From: Phreatobacter sp.
Lineage (GTDB): Bacteria; Pseudomonadota; Alphaproteobacteria; Rhizobiales; Phreatobacteraceae
Direction of reading: 5' to 3'
Assembly (NCBI GenBank): GCA_019749835.1
Contig: JAIEPJ010000305.1
Coordinates: 1 to 37,730 of the forward strand
Length of the DNA stretch: 37,730 nucleotides
The notes below the pieces were generated by a model. The model was not told the DNA's origin and did not search any database. It worked only from the letters and a program-made list of their open reading frames with translations. Shown here in pieces: positions 8,814 to 16,755 of the stretch. Position numbers and translations under genes: made by a program. The first letter of the stretch is position 1. Every line of letters begins with the position of its first letter.

Positions 8814-9137
8814 TCAGCGCCGGCCGATGACGCCGATCTGTGGCGCGCGGCTGCGCCCGATCCACATCAGCAACGCGCCGAGCCCGAGGCCGACGGCCGC
8901 CGCCGGCAGACCGATCAGGGTGAGCACGACGGGATCCCAGACCCAGGGCGGACCAGCCTGGCGCAACCAGGCCTCGGCCTGCGTCAGGCTGTCCAAATGC
9001 ACGGCGCGCCACGTGTCCGAGAGCGCCGTCGCGATCAGCCGCTGGCCGGCAATCGATCGTGTTCCATCGATGACCAGCGCCACGAAGCCGGCGACGATCA
9101 GGACAAAGCCGAGGATGCGGAACGGGAGTCGGATCAT
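8814..9137 (-). CDS. Small two-helix membrane protein
   Basis: A 107-residue protein with two clear membrane segments: residues about 5-24 (FRILGFVLIVAGFVALVIDG) and about 72-92 (LIGLPAAAVGLGLGALLMWIG). Between them lies an amphipathic stretch with Trp-rich PPWVWDP. The C-terminus is basic and probably cytoplasmic. Similar small proteins are widespread in Rhizobiales without a known function. It is convergent with the dioxygenase gene, ending 4 bases after that gene stops. I do not recognise a named family with certainty. Confidence 0.7.
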   Translation of the reverse strand: MIRLPFRILGFVLIVAGFVALVIDGTRSIAGQRLIATALSDTWRAVHLDSLTQAEAWLRQAGPPWVWDPVVLTLIGLPAAAVGLGLGALLMWIGRSRAPQIGVIGRR

Positions 9138-9422
9138 GGCTCTCCACGGGGCGGGATGGCCGTCACCTATCCCTGCGTCAGGCCATCCGCAAGCCCACAG
9201 CCCAAGGGATCGCCGTCTGTTGATCCGGGTCGCAATGCGGGCTGGCGATCATGAACGCTTCGGTCGCCGCGCCCCGGCCCTGCCGGACGCCCCGCCGCGG
9301 GGGGCCAACGTGGGTCATCCGATGGGACCGCGCCATCCACGTGAAAGCGCCGAACAGGCCGCGCGAGGCGATTGCGGCGCGGCGGTCGATCCGCTAAACA
9401 CGTCCGGCGCGCCGCGCGGCAT

Positions 9423-9499
9423 GCACCCGTAGCTCAGCTGGATAGAGCGTTGCCCTCCGAAGGCAAAGGTCGCACGTTCGAATCGTGCCGGGTGCGCCA
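9423..9499 (+). tRNA. tRNA-Arg (anticodon CCG)
   Basis: This 77-base tRNA has an acceptor stem GCACCCG/CGGGTGC, D-arm AGCTCAGCTGGATAGAGC, anticodon stem TTGCC/GGCAA with loop CTCCGAA (anticodon CCG), T-arm with GTTCGAATC, discriminator G and an encoded CCA at 9497-9499. It reads CGG arginine codons. Its 3' end is a classical integration target, and the remnant of an integrase-like reading frame begins 110 bases downstream. Confidence 0.97.
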
Positions 9500-10113
9500 G
9501 TTGCTTAATGCCGCGAAATCAGCGGGTTCAGTCAGGCCGTACCCTAGGGATAAAGCCTCGTCGGAACAGCCGGTCATAAGCTGGTCACACCGTACGAAAG
9601 GCCGCGACATGGCTTCCCTCCGTAAGCGCCGCGGCAAATGCCATGCGCAAGTCCGACGCACTCGACAGTTGCCGAACATGCACGGCCCTCAGTCGCAAAG
9701 ACGCCGTGCTGGCGACCAGGCAGGTCGAGTGTTCGCCTGATCGGGCGGGCATCGTAGGGATCCCGGACCGCCTGGTTGCCAGACACCACCAACATCCATT
9801 GGCGCCGAAAGCGCCAGTTCCCAACAGGTGGAAGCCCGGCTTTCTCTCTCTCGAGGCTGTCGGCTCCGGGACGACTTCCGCAACGCCACCTACCCGACCG
9901 ACCGAGACCAACAGCCCGCCCCTCATCCGCCTGTGGGGGGTGGTGATCACCAGCGGCACGCTGCAAAGGGCCATGCCCCGGCGCCCAAAGCGAGACCCGC
10001 AATGCAGACCGGCCGTCGACCCCGCAGCAGGGCTCCCGCCATGGCGCTTGGTCTGGCGTCCGCCCGTCACACGTTGCCCTGCGCAGAGGGCGGGCGCGAG
10101 ATCACGGAGCACG
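9500..10113. other. Stretch without an intact gene after tRNA-Arg
   Basis: About 610 bases contain no convincing intact gene. The first 240 bases include the start of a degraded integrase (listed separately). The rest, about 9741-10113, shows only short open frames in several frames without recognisable motifs or ribosome-binding sites. I see no terminator with a U-tract for the convergent binding-protein gene. The mix of a tRNA, a broken integrase and decayed sequence is what an old integration boundary looks like. Confidence 0.6.
9609..9740 (+). pseudogene. Degraded tyrosine-recombinase (phage integrase) N-terminus
   Basis: ATG at 9609 opens a 43-codon frame starting MASLRKRRGKCHAQVRR, which closely resembles the SAM-like/AP2-like arm-binding N-terminus of tyrosine integrases (pattern MAS-x-RKR-x-GKW-x-A-x-VRRKG). 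The similarity then continues in the +1 frame: 9685-9729 reads ALSRKDAVLATRQVE, matching the usual FxxKxDAExWARQVE that follows in such integrases. A frameshift therefore lies between about 9660 and 9685, and no catalytic domain (R-H-R-Y residues) follows. Its orientation and its position right after tRNA-Arg fit a decayed island integrase. The call rests on one short conserved region. Confidence 0.5.
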
Positions 10114-11661
10114 TCACTTTGTGACGCCCCATGTGATGGGCTGGCCTGCGGGCCACGGCCTGTATCCCTGAACGCGGGGATGGCTCGCCTCGACATTGGG
10201 ATTGAAGTAGAGGCCGATGATGGGAACGTCCTGGCGGATCATCGCGTGGAGCTGCGCGAAGAGGCCGGCCCGCGTCCTGTCGTCGCTCGTCCTCTCGCTC
10301 TCCGCCAGCAGGCGGATGGCTTCGGCGTTTCCGTACTGGGCCGTCTTGGTCTGGATCTTGTCGGCGATGAAGGTCGCGTACATCAGCCCGGGATCGAAGC
10401 GGGCGGAAAAGCCGAAGGACTGGATCTGGAAACGCCCGTTGAGATAGTTCGACAATTGGGTCGCCCAGTCGATCACCTCCAACTGGACCCTGAACCCTGC
10501 GGCGCTCAGCATCGCCTCCGCCATGACCGCGTTCTGGTACATGTTGGCAAACTGCCGGTTCGTCTGGAGCCACAGAGGCTCGCCGCGGTAACCGGCCTCG
10601 CGCAGCAGCGCCCGGGCGCGGGCGGGATCATGGGCTGGCCACTGGAGATAGGCGGGCGAGAAGAAGGCGGTGGCCTCGCTCACCGCGGAGGGATTGGCCT
10701 CCGCCATGCCGATGTTGCGCGCCTCGGCGATCTGCTTGAGGTCGAGGGCATGGGCGATGGCCTGCCTGATCTTGACGTTGGACAGGAGCGGATCGTCCGT
10801 CTGCAGCAGCAGCGTCGACCAGCTGAGCCCCAGCGCTGCGGTGACCGTCATCCCTCGCTGCTTCAGCGTGTCGATCTGCTGCGGCTCGATCTGGTGGACG
10901 ACATCCACCGCGCCGGTCACCAGTGCAGCCTCGCGCGCACTGCTGTCCGGGATGATCCGGAACTGGACCTGGTCCACCTGCATGACGCGGGCCCCGGAAA
11001 AGCCGTCGGCCGGTGCCGCCGAGGAGCGATAGTCCGGCACTCTGTCGAGGAGAACATATTCCGCCCGGCGCCATTCGCGCAGGCGCAGCGGCCCGGAGCC
11101 GATCGGGTTCGCCCATCTGCCCTCGGCATCGACACTGTCCGGATGAGCGGCGACGATGTGGCACTGGAGGTTGGCGAGCTGCTTGAGGAAGACGCCACTC
11201 GACCGGTCGAGGCGGAACACCACCGTCCGCGGATCGGGCGCCTCCACCGCCGCCACCCGCGCGCCCGAGCGACCGTCGAAGATGGCGCGGCAGGCCCAGG
11301 TCGAGGCGCCGATCAGGCGGTCCCACACCCACTTCACCTCGGCTGAGGTCACCGGCTTGCCGTTGTGGAACGTGGCGCCCTCCCTCAGCGTGAAGGTGTA
11401 GGTGCGCCCCTCGTCGGAGACCTGCCAGCTGTCCGCCAGCGCCGGGCCGACCGTGAGGTCACGCCGATAGGCAACCAATCCCTCGAAGATCTGGTGGATG
11501 ACCGTGTCCGTGTTCGAGTCGCGATTGACGCCCGGCTCGAGGCTGCGGATATCCGCATTCATGCCGATCACGAGGCGGCTCGGCGTCTGCGCAGGCGCAG
11601 ACGCCGGCAGCATCGATGCGAGCACAATCATCAGCGACAGGGTCCACAAGGTGCGGGTCAT
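10114..11661 (-). CDS. ABC transporter periplasmic binding protein, peptide/nickel family (SBP_bac_5)
   Basis: This 515-residue lipid-free binding protein has a signal peptide (MTRTLWTLSLMIVLASMLPA, cleavage near APA/QTPSR) and the family 5 layout: LVIGMNADIRSLEPGVNRDSNT, IFEGLVAYR, the TFTLREGATFHNGKPVTSAEVKW signature at about 90-115, WANPIGSGPLRLREW, VKIRQAIAHALDLKQIAE and a C-terminal DVPIIGLYFNP. Relatives bind peptides, opines, glutathione or other small amino compounds. ATG 11661 is preferred over 11667 because GGAG sits 8 bases before it. It is the third gene of the amidase-hydrolase-binding-protein operon; its likely permeases and ATPase are at 18063-22098. Binding specificity is unknown. 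Confidence 0.93.
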   Translation of the reverse strand: MTRTLWTLSLMIVLASMLPASAPAQTPSRLVIGMNADIRSLEPGVNRDSNTDTVIHQIFEGLVAYRRDLTVGPALADSWQVSDEGRTYTFTLREGATFHNGKPVTSAEVKWVWDRLIGASTWACRAIFDGRSGARVAAVEAPDPRTVVFRLDRSSGVFLKQLANLQCHIVAAHPDSVDAEGRWANPIGSGPLRLREWRRAEYVLLDRVPDYRSSAAPADGFSGARVMQVDQVQFRIIPDSSAREAALVTGAVDVVHQIEPQQIDTLKQRGMTVTAALGLSWSTLLLQTDDPLLSNVKIRQAIAHALDLKQIAEARNIGMAEANPSAVSEATAFFSPAYLQWPAHDPARARALLREAGYRGEPLWLQTNRQFANMYQNAVMAEAMLSAAGFRVQLEVIDWATQLSNYLNGRFQIQSFGFSARFDPGLMYATFIADKIQTKTAQYGNAEAIRLLAESERTSDDRTRAGLFAQLHAMIRQDVPIIGLYFNPNVEASHPRVQGYRPWPAGQPITWGVTK

Positions 11662-11674
11662 CGGCATCTCTCCG

Positions 11675-12544
11675 TCACGTTCGGGGGGTGGGTGAGGAAG
11701 GCGGGAGCCGGGGAATGCGCTCGCCGAAAAAATCCACAACAGCCGGCAAGAGGCCGTCCCAGCGATGGGCCACGCCGGGAACGGCGTCATGACGCACGAC
11801 GATTCCGTTGCGCTCGAAACTGGCCTTGAGCGAAGCCAGCCGTTCCGGCCGGTTCTCCCCCGCCACGTCCCAGTCGGACCGCCAGGCGGGATGGGACGGG
11901 GTGATGGTGATCTCCCAAGTGTCGAGGTCGTCGGCGCCGATGACCGTCTGGACCGCCACGGTCCGCATGGCCTCGATATCGATAGGACGGCCCCAGACCG
12001 CTGCGAAGTCACGCACGCCGACCCAGTAGTCGCGCTCGCGGTCGAGCAGCGTGACGATGCCAGGCGCCCCGATAGATACGGCCTGGAGCCGTTCGGGGTG
12101 CAGGTAGAAGAACCGATGGGCGAAATGGCCACCGCCCGAGAATCCGAAGAGGCTGAAGCGGGGACCGGCGAGGCGATAGCGCGCTCCGATCTCCTCCACC
12201 ATGGCGAGGAGGGCGAGATCATAGCGGATGGGGCAGGGAACCATCAGCTTGTAGGACGACACATCGGCCGGGCCGGTGATGCCGGCGGGAAAGAGCGGCG
12301 CCAGGACGATGCAGGAATGGGCCTCGGCGAAGGCGGCGAATGCATCGCGGCTGCCGGTGGCGTCGCGCAGGGTGCCGTGCACGACCACGGCCAGCGGATA
12401 GCCTTGTGTGCCGTCTTCGTCATATCCGAGAGGCACATAGGCGCAGTAGGAGAGCCGCGGGTCGAAGCGGCTGGCATAGACCGTTGTCCTGCCGAAATCG
12501 TAGGAGGACAGCTTTCGACCGTGGACGCGGCGCGATGGGGTCAT
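11675..12544 (-). CDS. Alpha/beta hydrolase
   Basis: The 289-residue cytosolic protein has the alpha/beta-hydrolase core: strand and oxyanion segment YPLAVVVHGTLRDATG, nucleophile elbow FGFSGGGHFAHRF (Ser in GFSGG), an acidic candidate in VIGADDLDTWE and a late histidine in PGVAHRWDGLLPAVVDFF. The organisation resembles PHB-depolymerase/Fes-like esterases, but I do not recognise a named family. The start ATG overlaps the amidase stop by four bases (ATGA at 12541-12544), and the binding-protein gene starts 13 bases downstream. It is therefore co-translated with the amidase and probably acts on the same imported compound, for instance by cleaving an ester or amide. Confidence 0.85.
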   Translation of the reverse strand: MTPSRRVHGRKLSSYDFGRTTVYASRFDPRLSYCAYVPLGYDEDGTQGYPLAVVVHGTLRDATGSRDAFAAFAEAHSCIVLAPLFPAGITGPADVSSYKLMVPCPIRYDLALLAMVEEIGARYRLAGPRFSLFGFSGGGHFAHRFFYLHPERLQAVSIGAPGIVTLLDRERDYWVGVRDFAAVWGRPIDIEAMRTVAVQTVIGADDLDTWEITITPSHPAWRSDWDVAGENRPERLASLKASFERNGIVVRHDAVPGVAHRWDGLLPAVVDFFGERIPRLPPSSPTPRT

Positions 12545-14013
12545 TCCGCGCTCCAGGCGGGGGAGAGAGGCGTGCGTGGAATGCCGTGGGCCTCGATCAC
12601 CTCCGCCGCGTCGAAGATCAGGTCCTCTCGGAACCGGCCGGCGACGACCTGCACGCCCGTCGGAATGCCTCCCGCAAGGCCAACCGGGACCGAGAGGCCG
12701 GGAAGCCCCAAGACGGAGATCGCCATCATCGGTCCCTGGGCCTCCAGAACGCGCGCCGTTGTCGGCGCATCCGTCAGGTCGAAGCCGACGCGGTAGGGCA
12801 GGTCGTAGGACACTGGCATGACCACGACAGGATAGGTCTCAAGGAAGACCTGCCATTCCCGCAGCGCCGCCGAGCGCTCGCCGAGGGCGGAAAGCACGTC
12901 CTGCGGGCCGTAGGCGGGCAGAACCTCGTGCCAGAGGGCGACCGCCCGCCGGATGCCCTCGTCGCCGTTCCTGTCGATGAGCGGCTGAAGGCCCGCCATC
13001 ACGTCGGGCATGGCCATCTTCGCCCAGATACGCGCAATCGCGTCGATCCGCGGCGGGCTGACCTCTTCGACCACATAGCCACCGGCAGCCAGCCGCCGCC
13101 CGGCCTCGCGCACGGCGTTCGACACCTCCGGCGCGACGGCGGCCTCTGCGGACCCGGGCACGAGAGCCACCCGCAGGGGACGCGACGGCGGCGGAAACGG
13201 CGCCGGGACCACGCATCGCGTGTCGAGCGGGCTCGGCTGGGCCATGACGGCGAAGGCGAGGCGCATGTCGCGCATCGAGCGGGTGAGCGGCCCCTGCACG
13301 GCCATGAGCTGCGACGAGATCGGCGCGAGGCCGGTGGCCGTGCCGTTGTTCGAGGGGATGCGGCCATGGCTCGGCCGGAGCCCAAAAATGCCGCAGCAAT
13401 AGGCGGGGTATCGCACGGAGCCCGCGATGTCGTTGCCATGAGCGATGGGGCCGAGGCCGGCAGCGACCGCGGCTCCCGCGCCGCCAGAGGAGCCGCCAGG
13501 TGTCACGTCGCGGTTCCAGGGATTGAACGTCTGCCCGTGCAGATCGTTGTCAGTATGCCAGCGCATCGAATAGCCCGGCGTGTTGGTGCGGCCAATGACG
13601 ACCGCGCCGGCGCGACGCAGATTGACGACGACCGGGTTGTCGCTGGCAGCGATCAGGTCGCGATAGGCGACGATGCCCCCGTCCGTCGGATGCCCCTGCT
13701 GATCGATGTTCACCTTGACCGTGACGGGAACGCCGTGGAGCGGCCCGACAAGGTCGCCACTGCGAAGCAACGCGTCGGCGCGCGCGGCATCGCGCAAGGC
13801 CTCCGCGTCGAAACGGCGGACGACGGCGTTGAGCACGCCGTTGATCGTGTCCATGCGCTGCAGGCAGGCTTCGACCGCGTCCCTGCTCGAGACCACACCG
13901 GCGCGGATCAGCCCGGCGAGTTCGCTCGCATCGAGGGACCACAGGTCGCAATCGGCACGGACGGCATCGGCGCGGGACCTCGCCAGAGGATGAGCGGACA
14001 TTGCTGCGGACAT
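12541..14013 (-). CDS. Amidase (amidase-signature family)
   Basis: The 490-residue protein carries the Ser-cisSer-Lys triad of amidase-signature enzymes: Lys100 in GVPVTVKVN, Ser175 in PGGSSGGAG and Ser199 in DIAGSVRYPA. Spacings (75 and 24 residues) equal those of mammalian fatty-acid amide hydrolase. These enzymes hydrolyse amide bonds to a carboxylate and ammonia or an amine. The C-terminal block MAISVLGLPGLSVPVGL is also typical. There is no gatB/gatC context, so it is not a Glu-tRNA amidotransferase subunit. It is the first gene of the minus-strand operon with the hydrolase and binding protein, divergent from the GntR-type regulator. A TTGACA hexamer (minus strand, 14063-14058) and a T6 motif lie 37-51 bases upstream. 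Confidence 0.94.
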   Translation of the reverse strand: MSAAMSAHPLARSRADAVRADCDLWSLDASELAGLIRAGVVSSRDAVEACLQRMDTINGVLNAVVRRFDAEALRDAARADALLRSGDLVGPLHGVPVTVKVNIDQQGHPTDGGIVAYRDLIAASDNPVVVNLRRAGAVVIGRTNTPGYSMRWHTDNDLHGQTFNPWNRDVTPGGSSGGAGAAVAAGLGPIAHGNDIAGSVRYPAYCCGIFGLRPSHGRIPSNNGTATGLAPISSQLMAVQGPLTRSMRDMRLAFAVMAQPSPLDTRCVVPAPFPPPSRPLRVALVPGSAEAAVAPEVSNAVREAGRRLAAGGYVVEEVSPPRIDAIARIWAKMAMPDVMAGLQPLIDRNGDEGIRRAVALWHEVLPAYGPQDVLSALGERSAALREWQVFLETYPVVVMPVSYDLPYRVGFDLTDAPTTARVLEAQGPMMAISVLGLPGLSVPVGLAGGIPTGVQVVAGRFREDLIFDAAEVIEAHGIPRTPLSPAWSAE

Positions 14014-14049
14014 CGATAAACCCTCCGGATTGCCATGGAGGACGATGAC

Positions 14050-14064
14050 ATGTTTTTTGTCAAC
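14050..14064. promoter_or_regulatory. T6 motif upstream of the amidase operon (copy 1)
   Basis: ATGTTTTTTGTCAAC lies in the intergenic region between the divergent amidase operon and the GntR-type regulator. It is the first of four copies of a T6-containing element found in promoter regions of this cluster. On the minus strand it contains TTGACA, a good -35 hexamer for the amidase operon, so a bound regulator would block or contact RNA polymerase. Operator function is inferred from recurrence only. Confidence 0.45.
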
Positions 14065-14206
14065 TCATGAGACATCACTATCCGTGGTTCCTGTCCCTGT
14101 GGCGGACCGTGACGGCTGCGACTGCGCGGCCGGAAGATCGGGCTCGCAGATATCCGACCAGCCTCTTCGCCCAGGCCCCCTTTCAGGCTATGCCAGGACC
14201 CCGTTC

Positions 14207-15199
14207 ATGACGTCGTCCACGGCACCCATGTCTCCAAAGCCCAGAACGCCAGCCGCCCTTTCGCGCCGCGGCAAGCCAGTCTCTGCCGGCGCCGCAAGGT
14301 CTGCCGCCGCCATGACCCCGGCGGAAGTTCCGAGCAGGCTACAGCGGGATCTCCTGCCACGAATCGTGGAACTTCTGCGCCTGGACGCGTCGGAGCCCGG
14401 CCACCGGATCACCGAGGCTGCGATGGCACGGCGCCTGCACGTCTCCCGTACCCCCGTCCGGGCAGCACTGAAGCACCTCGCCGAGCGGGGCGTTCTCACT
14501 GCCCTTCCAGAGGGCGGGCTGACGCTTGCCCAGCCGCTCGACCAGGTGGCGGATGCGCAATTTTCCTCCGCCGGCGTGGAGATCGACGTCTGGTGTTCGC
14601 GGATGGCGCGCGACCGCCTGTCGGGGGCTTTGCCGCCCCAGGTGTCGGAAGCCGATCTGATGCGGCGCTACGATCTCGGTCGGCCGCTGCTGCTCCGGAT
14701 CCTCAACAAGCTCGCCGAGGTCGGCCTCGTCGACCGACTGCCCGGGCACGGCTGGCTGTTCTCACCCGTCAACGATCCCGCTGCCATCGCCGAAAGCTAT
14801 GCGTTCCGCCGCATTATCGAGCCGGCCTCCCTGCTCGAGGCAGGTGGCCGTATCGATCCGGCCTGGCTCGCAGAAATGCGCCGCCGGCACGAGGATATGA
14901 TGACCCGGACCTGGAGCGAGGCGCTCGCAGTGTCGCTGTTCGAGATGAACGCGGATTTCCACGAAGGCCTCATCGCCGCTTCGGGCAACCGTTACCTCCT
15001 GCTCGCGATCCAGCAGCAGACAAGGCTGAGACGCTATACGAACTATGAATGGCGCTACGGTTCTGAGCGCGTGAAAGTGTCCTGCCTGCAGCATCTGGAG
15101 ATTATCGCGCGGCTCGAGGCGGGCGAGGTCGAGGTCGCCGCGGCCCTCCTGCGCCAGCATCTCGACCTGGCCAGGACCGTGAGCCTTGGACCGCGCTGA
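14207..15199 (+). CDS. GntR-family (FCD) transcriptional regulator with two HTH domains
   Basis: The 330-residue regulator has a first winged-helix domain at about 45-110 (ITEAAMARRLHVSRTPVRAA then ALKHLAERGVL, the standard GntR recognition helix pattern), a second winged-helix-like segment at about 128-188 (LPPQVSEADLMRRYDLGRPL then LLRILNKLAEVGLV and GHGWLFSP), and an FCD ligand-binding domain from about 192 (YAFRRIIEPASLLEAGG, FEMNADFHEGLIAASGN with Asp and His metal ligands). Normal FCD proteins are about 220-250 residues with one HTH. The start is uncertain: ATG 14207, 14228 and 14312 are all possible and none has a strong ribosome site. Its divergent position makes it the obvious controller of the amidase operon and perhaps of the whole cluster. 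Confidence 0.88.
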   Translation: MTSSTAPMSPKPRTPAALSRRGKPVSAGAARSAAAMTPAEVPSRLQRDLLPRIVELLRLDASEPGHRITEAAMARRLHVSRTPVRAALKHLAERGVLTALPEGGLTLAQPLDQVADAQFSSAGVEIDVWCSRMARDRLSGALPPQVSEADLMRRYDLGRPLLLRILNKLAEVGLVDRLPGHGWLFSPVNDPAAIAESYAFRRIIEPASLLEAGGRIDPAWLAEMRRRHEDMMTRTWSEALAVSLFEMNADFHEGLIAASGNRYLLLAIQQQTRLRRYTNYEWRYGSERVKVSCLQHLEIIARLEAGEVEVAAALLRQHLDLARTVSLGPR

Positions 15200-15240
15200 G
15201 GGCGGCCCAGGGCTGACGATCGAGACCCGGCCCTTGCATG

Positions 15241-15257
15241 ATGTTTTTTAAATTGCC
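15241..15257. promoter_or_regulatory. T6 motif upstream of the aminotransferase gene (copy 2)
   Basis: ATGTTTTTTAAATTGCC lies 131 bases before the aminotransferase start and 42 bases after the regulator's stop. It shares the ATGTTTTTT core with three other copies but diverges in its right half. TTGCAT at 15234-15239 and CATAGT at 15257-15262 sit at a 17-base spacing and could be a weak promoter overlapping the motif. Confidence 0.35.
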
Positions 15258-15387
15258 ATAGTACATTCATGGCGATTTTGCGTCCGGGACGTCCGGACCG
15301 GCTCGCCTGGCATGGCCGGTTGCGGCATGCCGACCCATCGCTCCCGATCCGCAAGGCCTGGGCGCGACAGCCGGACCAGGTATTGCG

Positions 15388-16722
15388 ATGACGATTGTTC
15401 CCCAGCTCAATCTCAGCCGCGAGGCGCTCGACCCCTACTGGATGCCATTTACCGCCAACCGTGCCTTCAAGGCCGATCCGCGCCTGATGATCGCGGCGAA
15501 AGGCATGTACTACACGACCGCCGAGGGGCGGCAGGTGCTCGACGCCATGGCGGGGCTGTGGTGCGTCAATGCCGGCCACGGCCAGCAGCGCATCACCGAC
15601 GCCATCTGTGATCAGGCGGCGCATCTCGACTACGTCTCCTCGTTCCAGATGGGCCACCCGATTGCCTTCAAGGCGGCCGAACGCATCGCCGGCCTGACGC
15701 CGGCCGGGATGGATCACATCTTTTTCGTCAATTCCGGATCGGAGGCGGTCGACACCGCCCTCAAGATCGCCCGCGCCTATCACCGCATGCGTGGTGAGGG
15801 CCATCGCACGCGGCTTGTCGGTCGCGCCAAGGGCTATCACGGCATGGGCTTCGGTGGCCTGTCGGTCGCCGGTATCGGCCGCCACCGCCGCGACTTCGGG
15901 CCGCTCCTGCCCGACGTCGCCCATCTCCCCCACACCTATTCCCGCGAGCACCAGGCCTTCTCGCGCGGCCAGCCGGCCTGGGGTGCCCATCTCGCAGACG
16001 AGTTGGACGCCATCGCCCAGATCAACGACCCCTCGACGATTGCAGCCGTGATCGTCGAACCGGTGACGGGTTCGGGCGGCGTCCTGCCGCCGCCCAAGGG
16101 TTATCTTGAGCGTCTGCGGGCCATCTGCGACAGGCACGGGATCCTGCTCATCTTCGATGAGGTGATCAGCGGCTACGGTCGCCTCGGTGCCCCCTTCGGC
16201 TCCACGGCGCTGGGAGTCACACCCGACATCATCACCTGCGCCAAGGGCATGACGAACGGCGCCGTCCCCATGGGCGGCGTCATCGCCTCAGCCCAGGTCT
16301 ATGATGCCTTCATGGCTGGGCCCGAGGGCGCCGTCGAACTGATGCATGGCTATACCTATTCGGGGCATCCACTCGCCTGCGCCGCGGCCATCGCCTCGAT
16401 CGACGTCTATGAGGAGCAGGACATCTTCGCCAACTGCGCCCGCATGTCGGCACGCTGGGAGGAGCAGGCCCATTCCCTTCAGGGCGAGCCCCACATCGTC
16501 GACGTCAGGAACCTCGGGCTCCTCGCCGCCGTCGAGATCGCGCCAAAGCCCGGCGAACCCGGAGGCAGGGCCTTGGCCGTCGGCAATATATGCTTCGAGG
16601 CCGGCGTGCTGGTCCGCACGGCCGGCGATGCCCTGGTCCTGTCTCCACCGCTGATCATCGCCGATGGCGAGATCGACCGGATCTTCGAGACGATCCGGGG
16701 CGCCGTCCGGGCCATCGCCTGA
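15388..16722 (+). CDS. Class III aminotransferase (omega-amino acid:pyruvate type)
   Basis: The 444-residue PLP enzyme resembles beta-alanine/omega-amino acid:pyruvate transaminases: start block LDPYWMPFTANRAFK, WCVNAGHG, FFVNSGSEAVDTALKIAR, GRAKGYHGMGFGG, VIVEPVTGSGGVLPPPKGYL, LIFDEVISGYGRLG and the PLP lysine in TCAKGMTNGAVPMGG. A C-terminal block with LVLSPPLII closes the active site. It moves an amino group from a terminal amine or beta-amino acid to pyruvate or a similar acceptor. In this cluster it probably acts on an amine released by the amidase or the C45 enzyme. It is single on its strand, with the C45 gene convergent after 33 bases. Confidence 0.93.
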   Translation: MTIVPQLNLSREALDPYWMPFTANRAFKADPRLMIAAKGMYYTTAEGRQVLDAMAGLWCVNAGHGQQRITDAICDQAAHLDYVSSFQMGHPIAFKAAERIAGLTPAGMDHIFFVNSGSEAVDTALKIARAYHRMRGEGHRTRLVGRAKGYHGMGFGGLSVAGIGRHRRDFGPLLPDVAHLPHTYSREHQAFSRGQPAWGAHLADELDAIAQINDPSTIAAVIVEPVTGSGGVLPPPKGYLERLRAICDRHGILLIFDEVISGYGRLGAPFGSTALGVTPDIITCAKGMTNGAVPMGGVIASAQVYDAFMAGPEGAVELMHGYTYSGHPLACAAAIASIDVYEEQDIFANCARMSARWEEQAHSLQGEPHIVDVRNLGLLAAVEIAPKPGEPGGRALAVGNICFEAGVLVRTAGDALVLSPPLIIADGEIDRIFETIRGAVRAIA

Positions 16723-16755
16723 GAAGGGGTGGCAGTTCCCCCGCGCCTGCCGCCA

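Noticed and set aside
9372-9740. Apparent protein reading through the tRNA ([19 protein letters not shown])
   Set aside because: This is the well-known translation artefact of a tRNA gene. The part from 9609 is treated separately as an integrase relic.
9643-11346. A 567-codon plus-strand frame covering the peptide-binding-protein gene
   Set aside because: It is antisense to a binding protein with signal peptide and family signatures. Only its first ~30 codons are of interest, as part of the integrase relic.
15200-15240. Possible terminator after the GntR-type regulator
   Set aside because: AGGGC/GCCCT complementarity is only about five pairs with a long loop and no U-tract.
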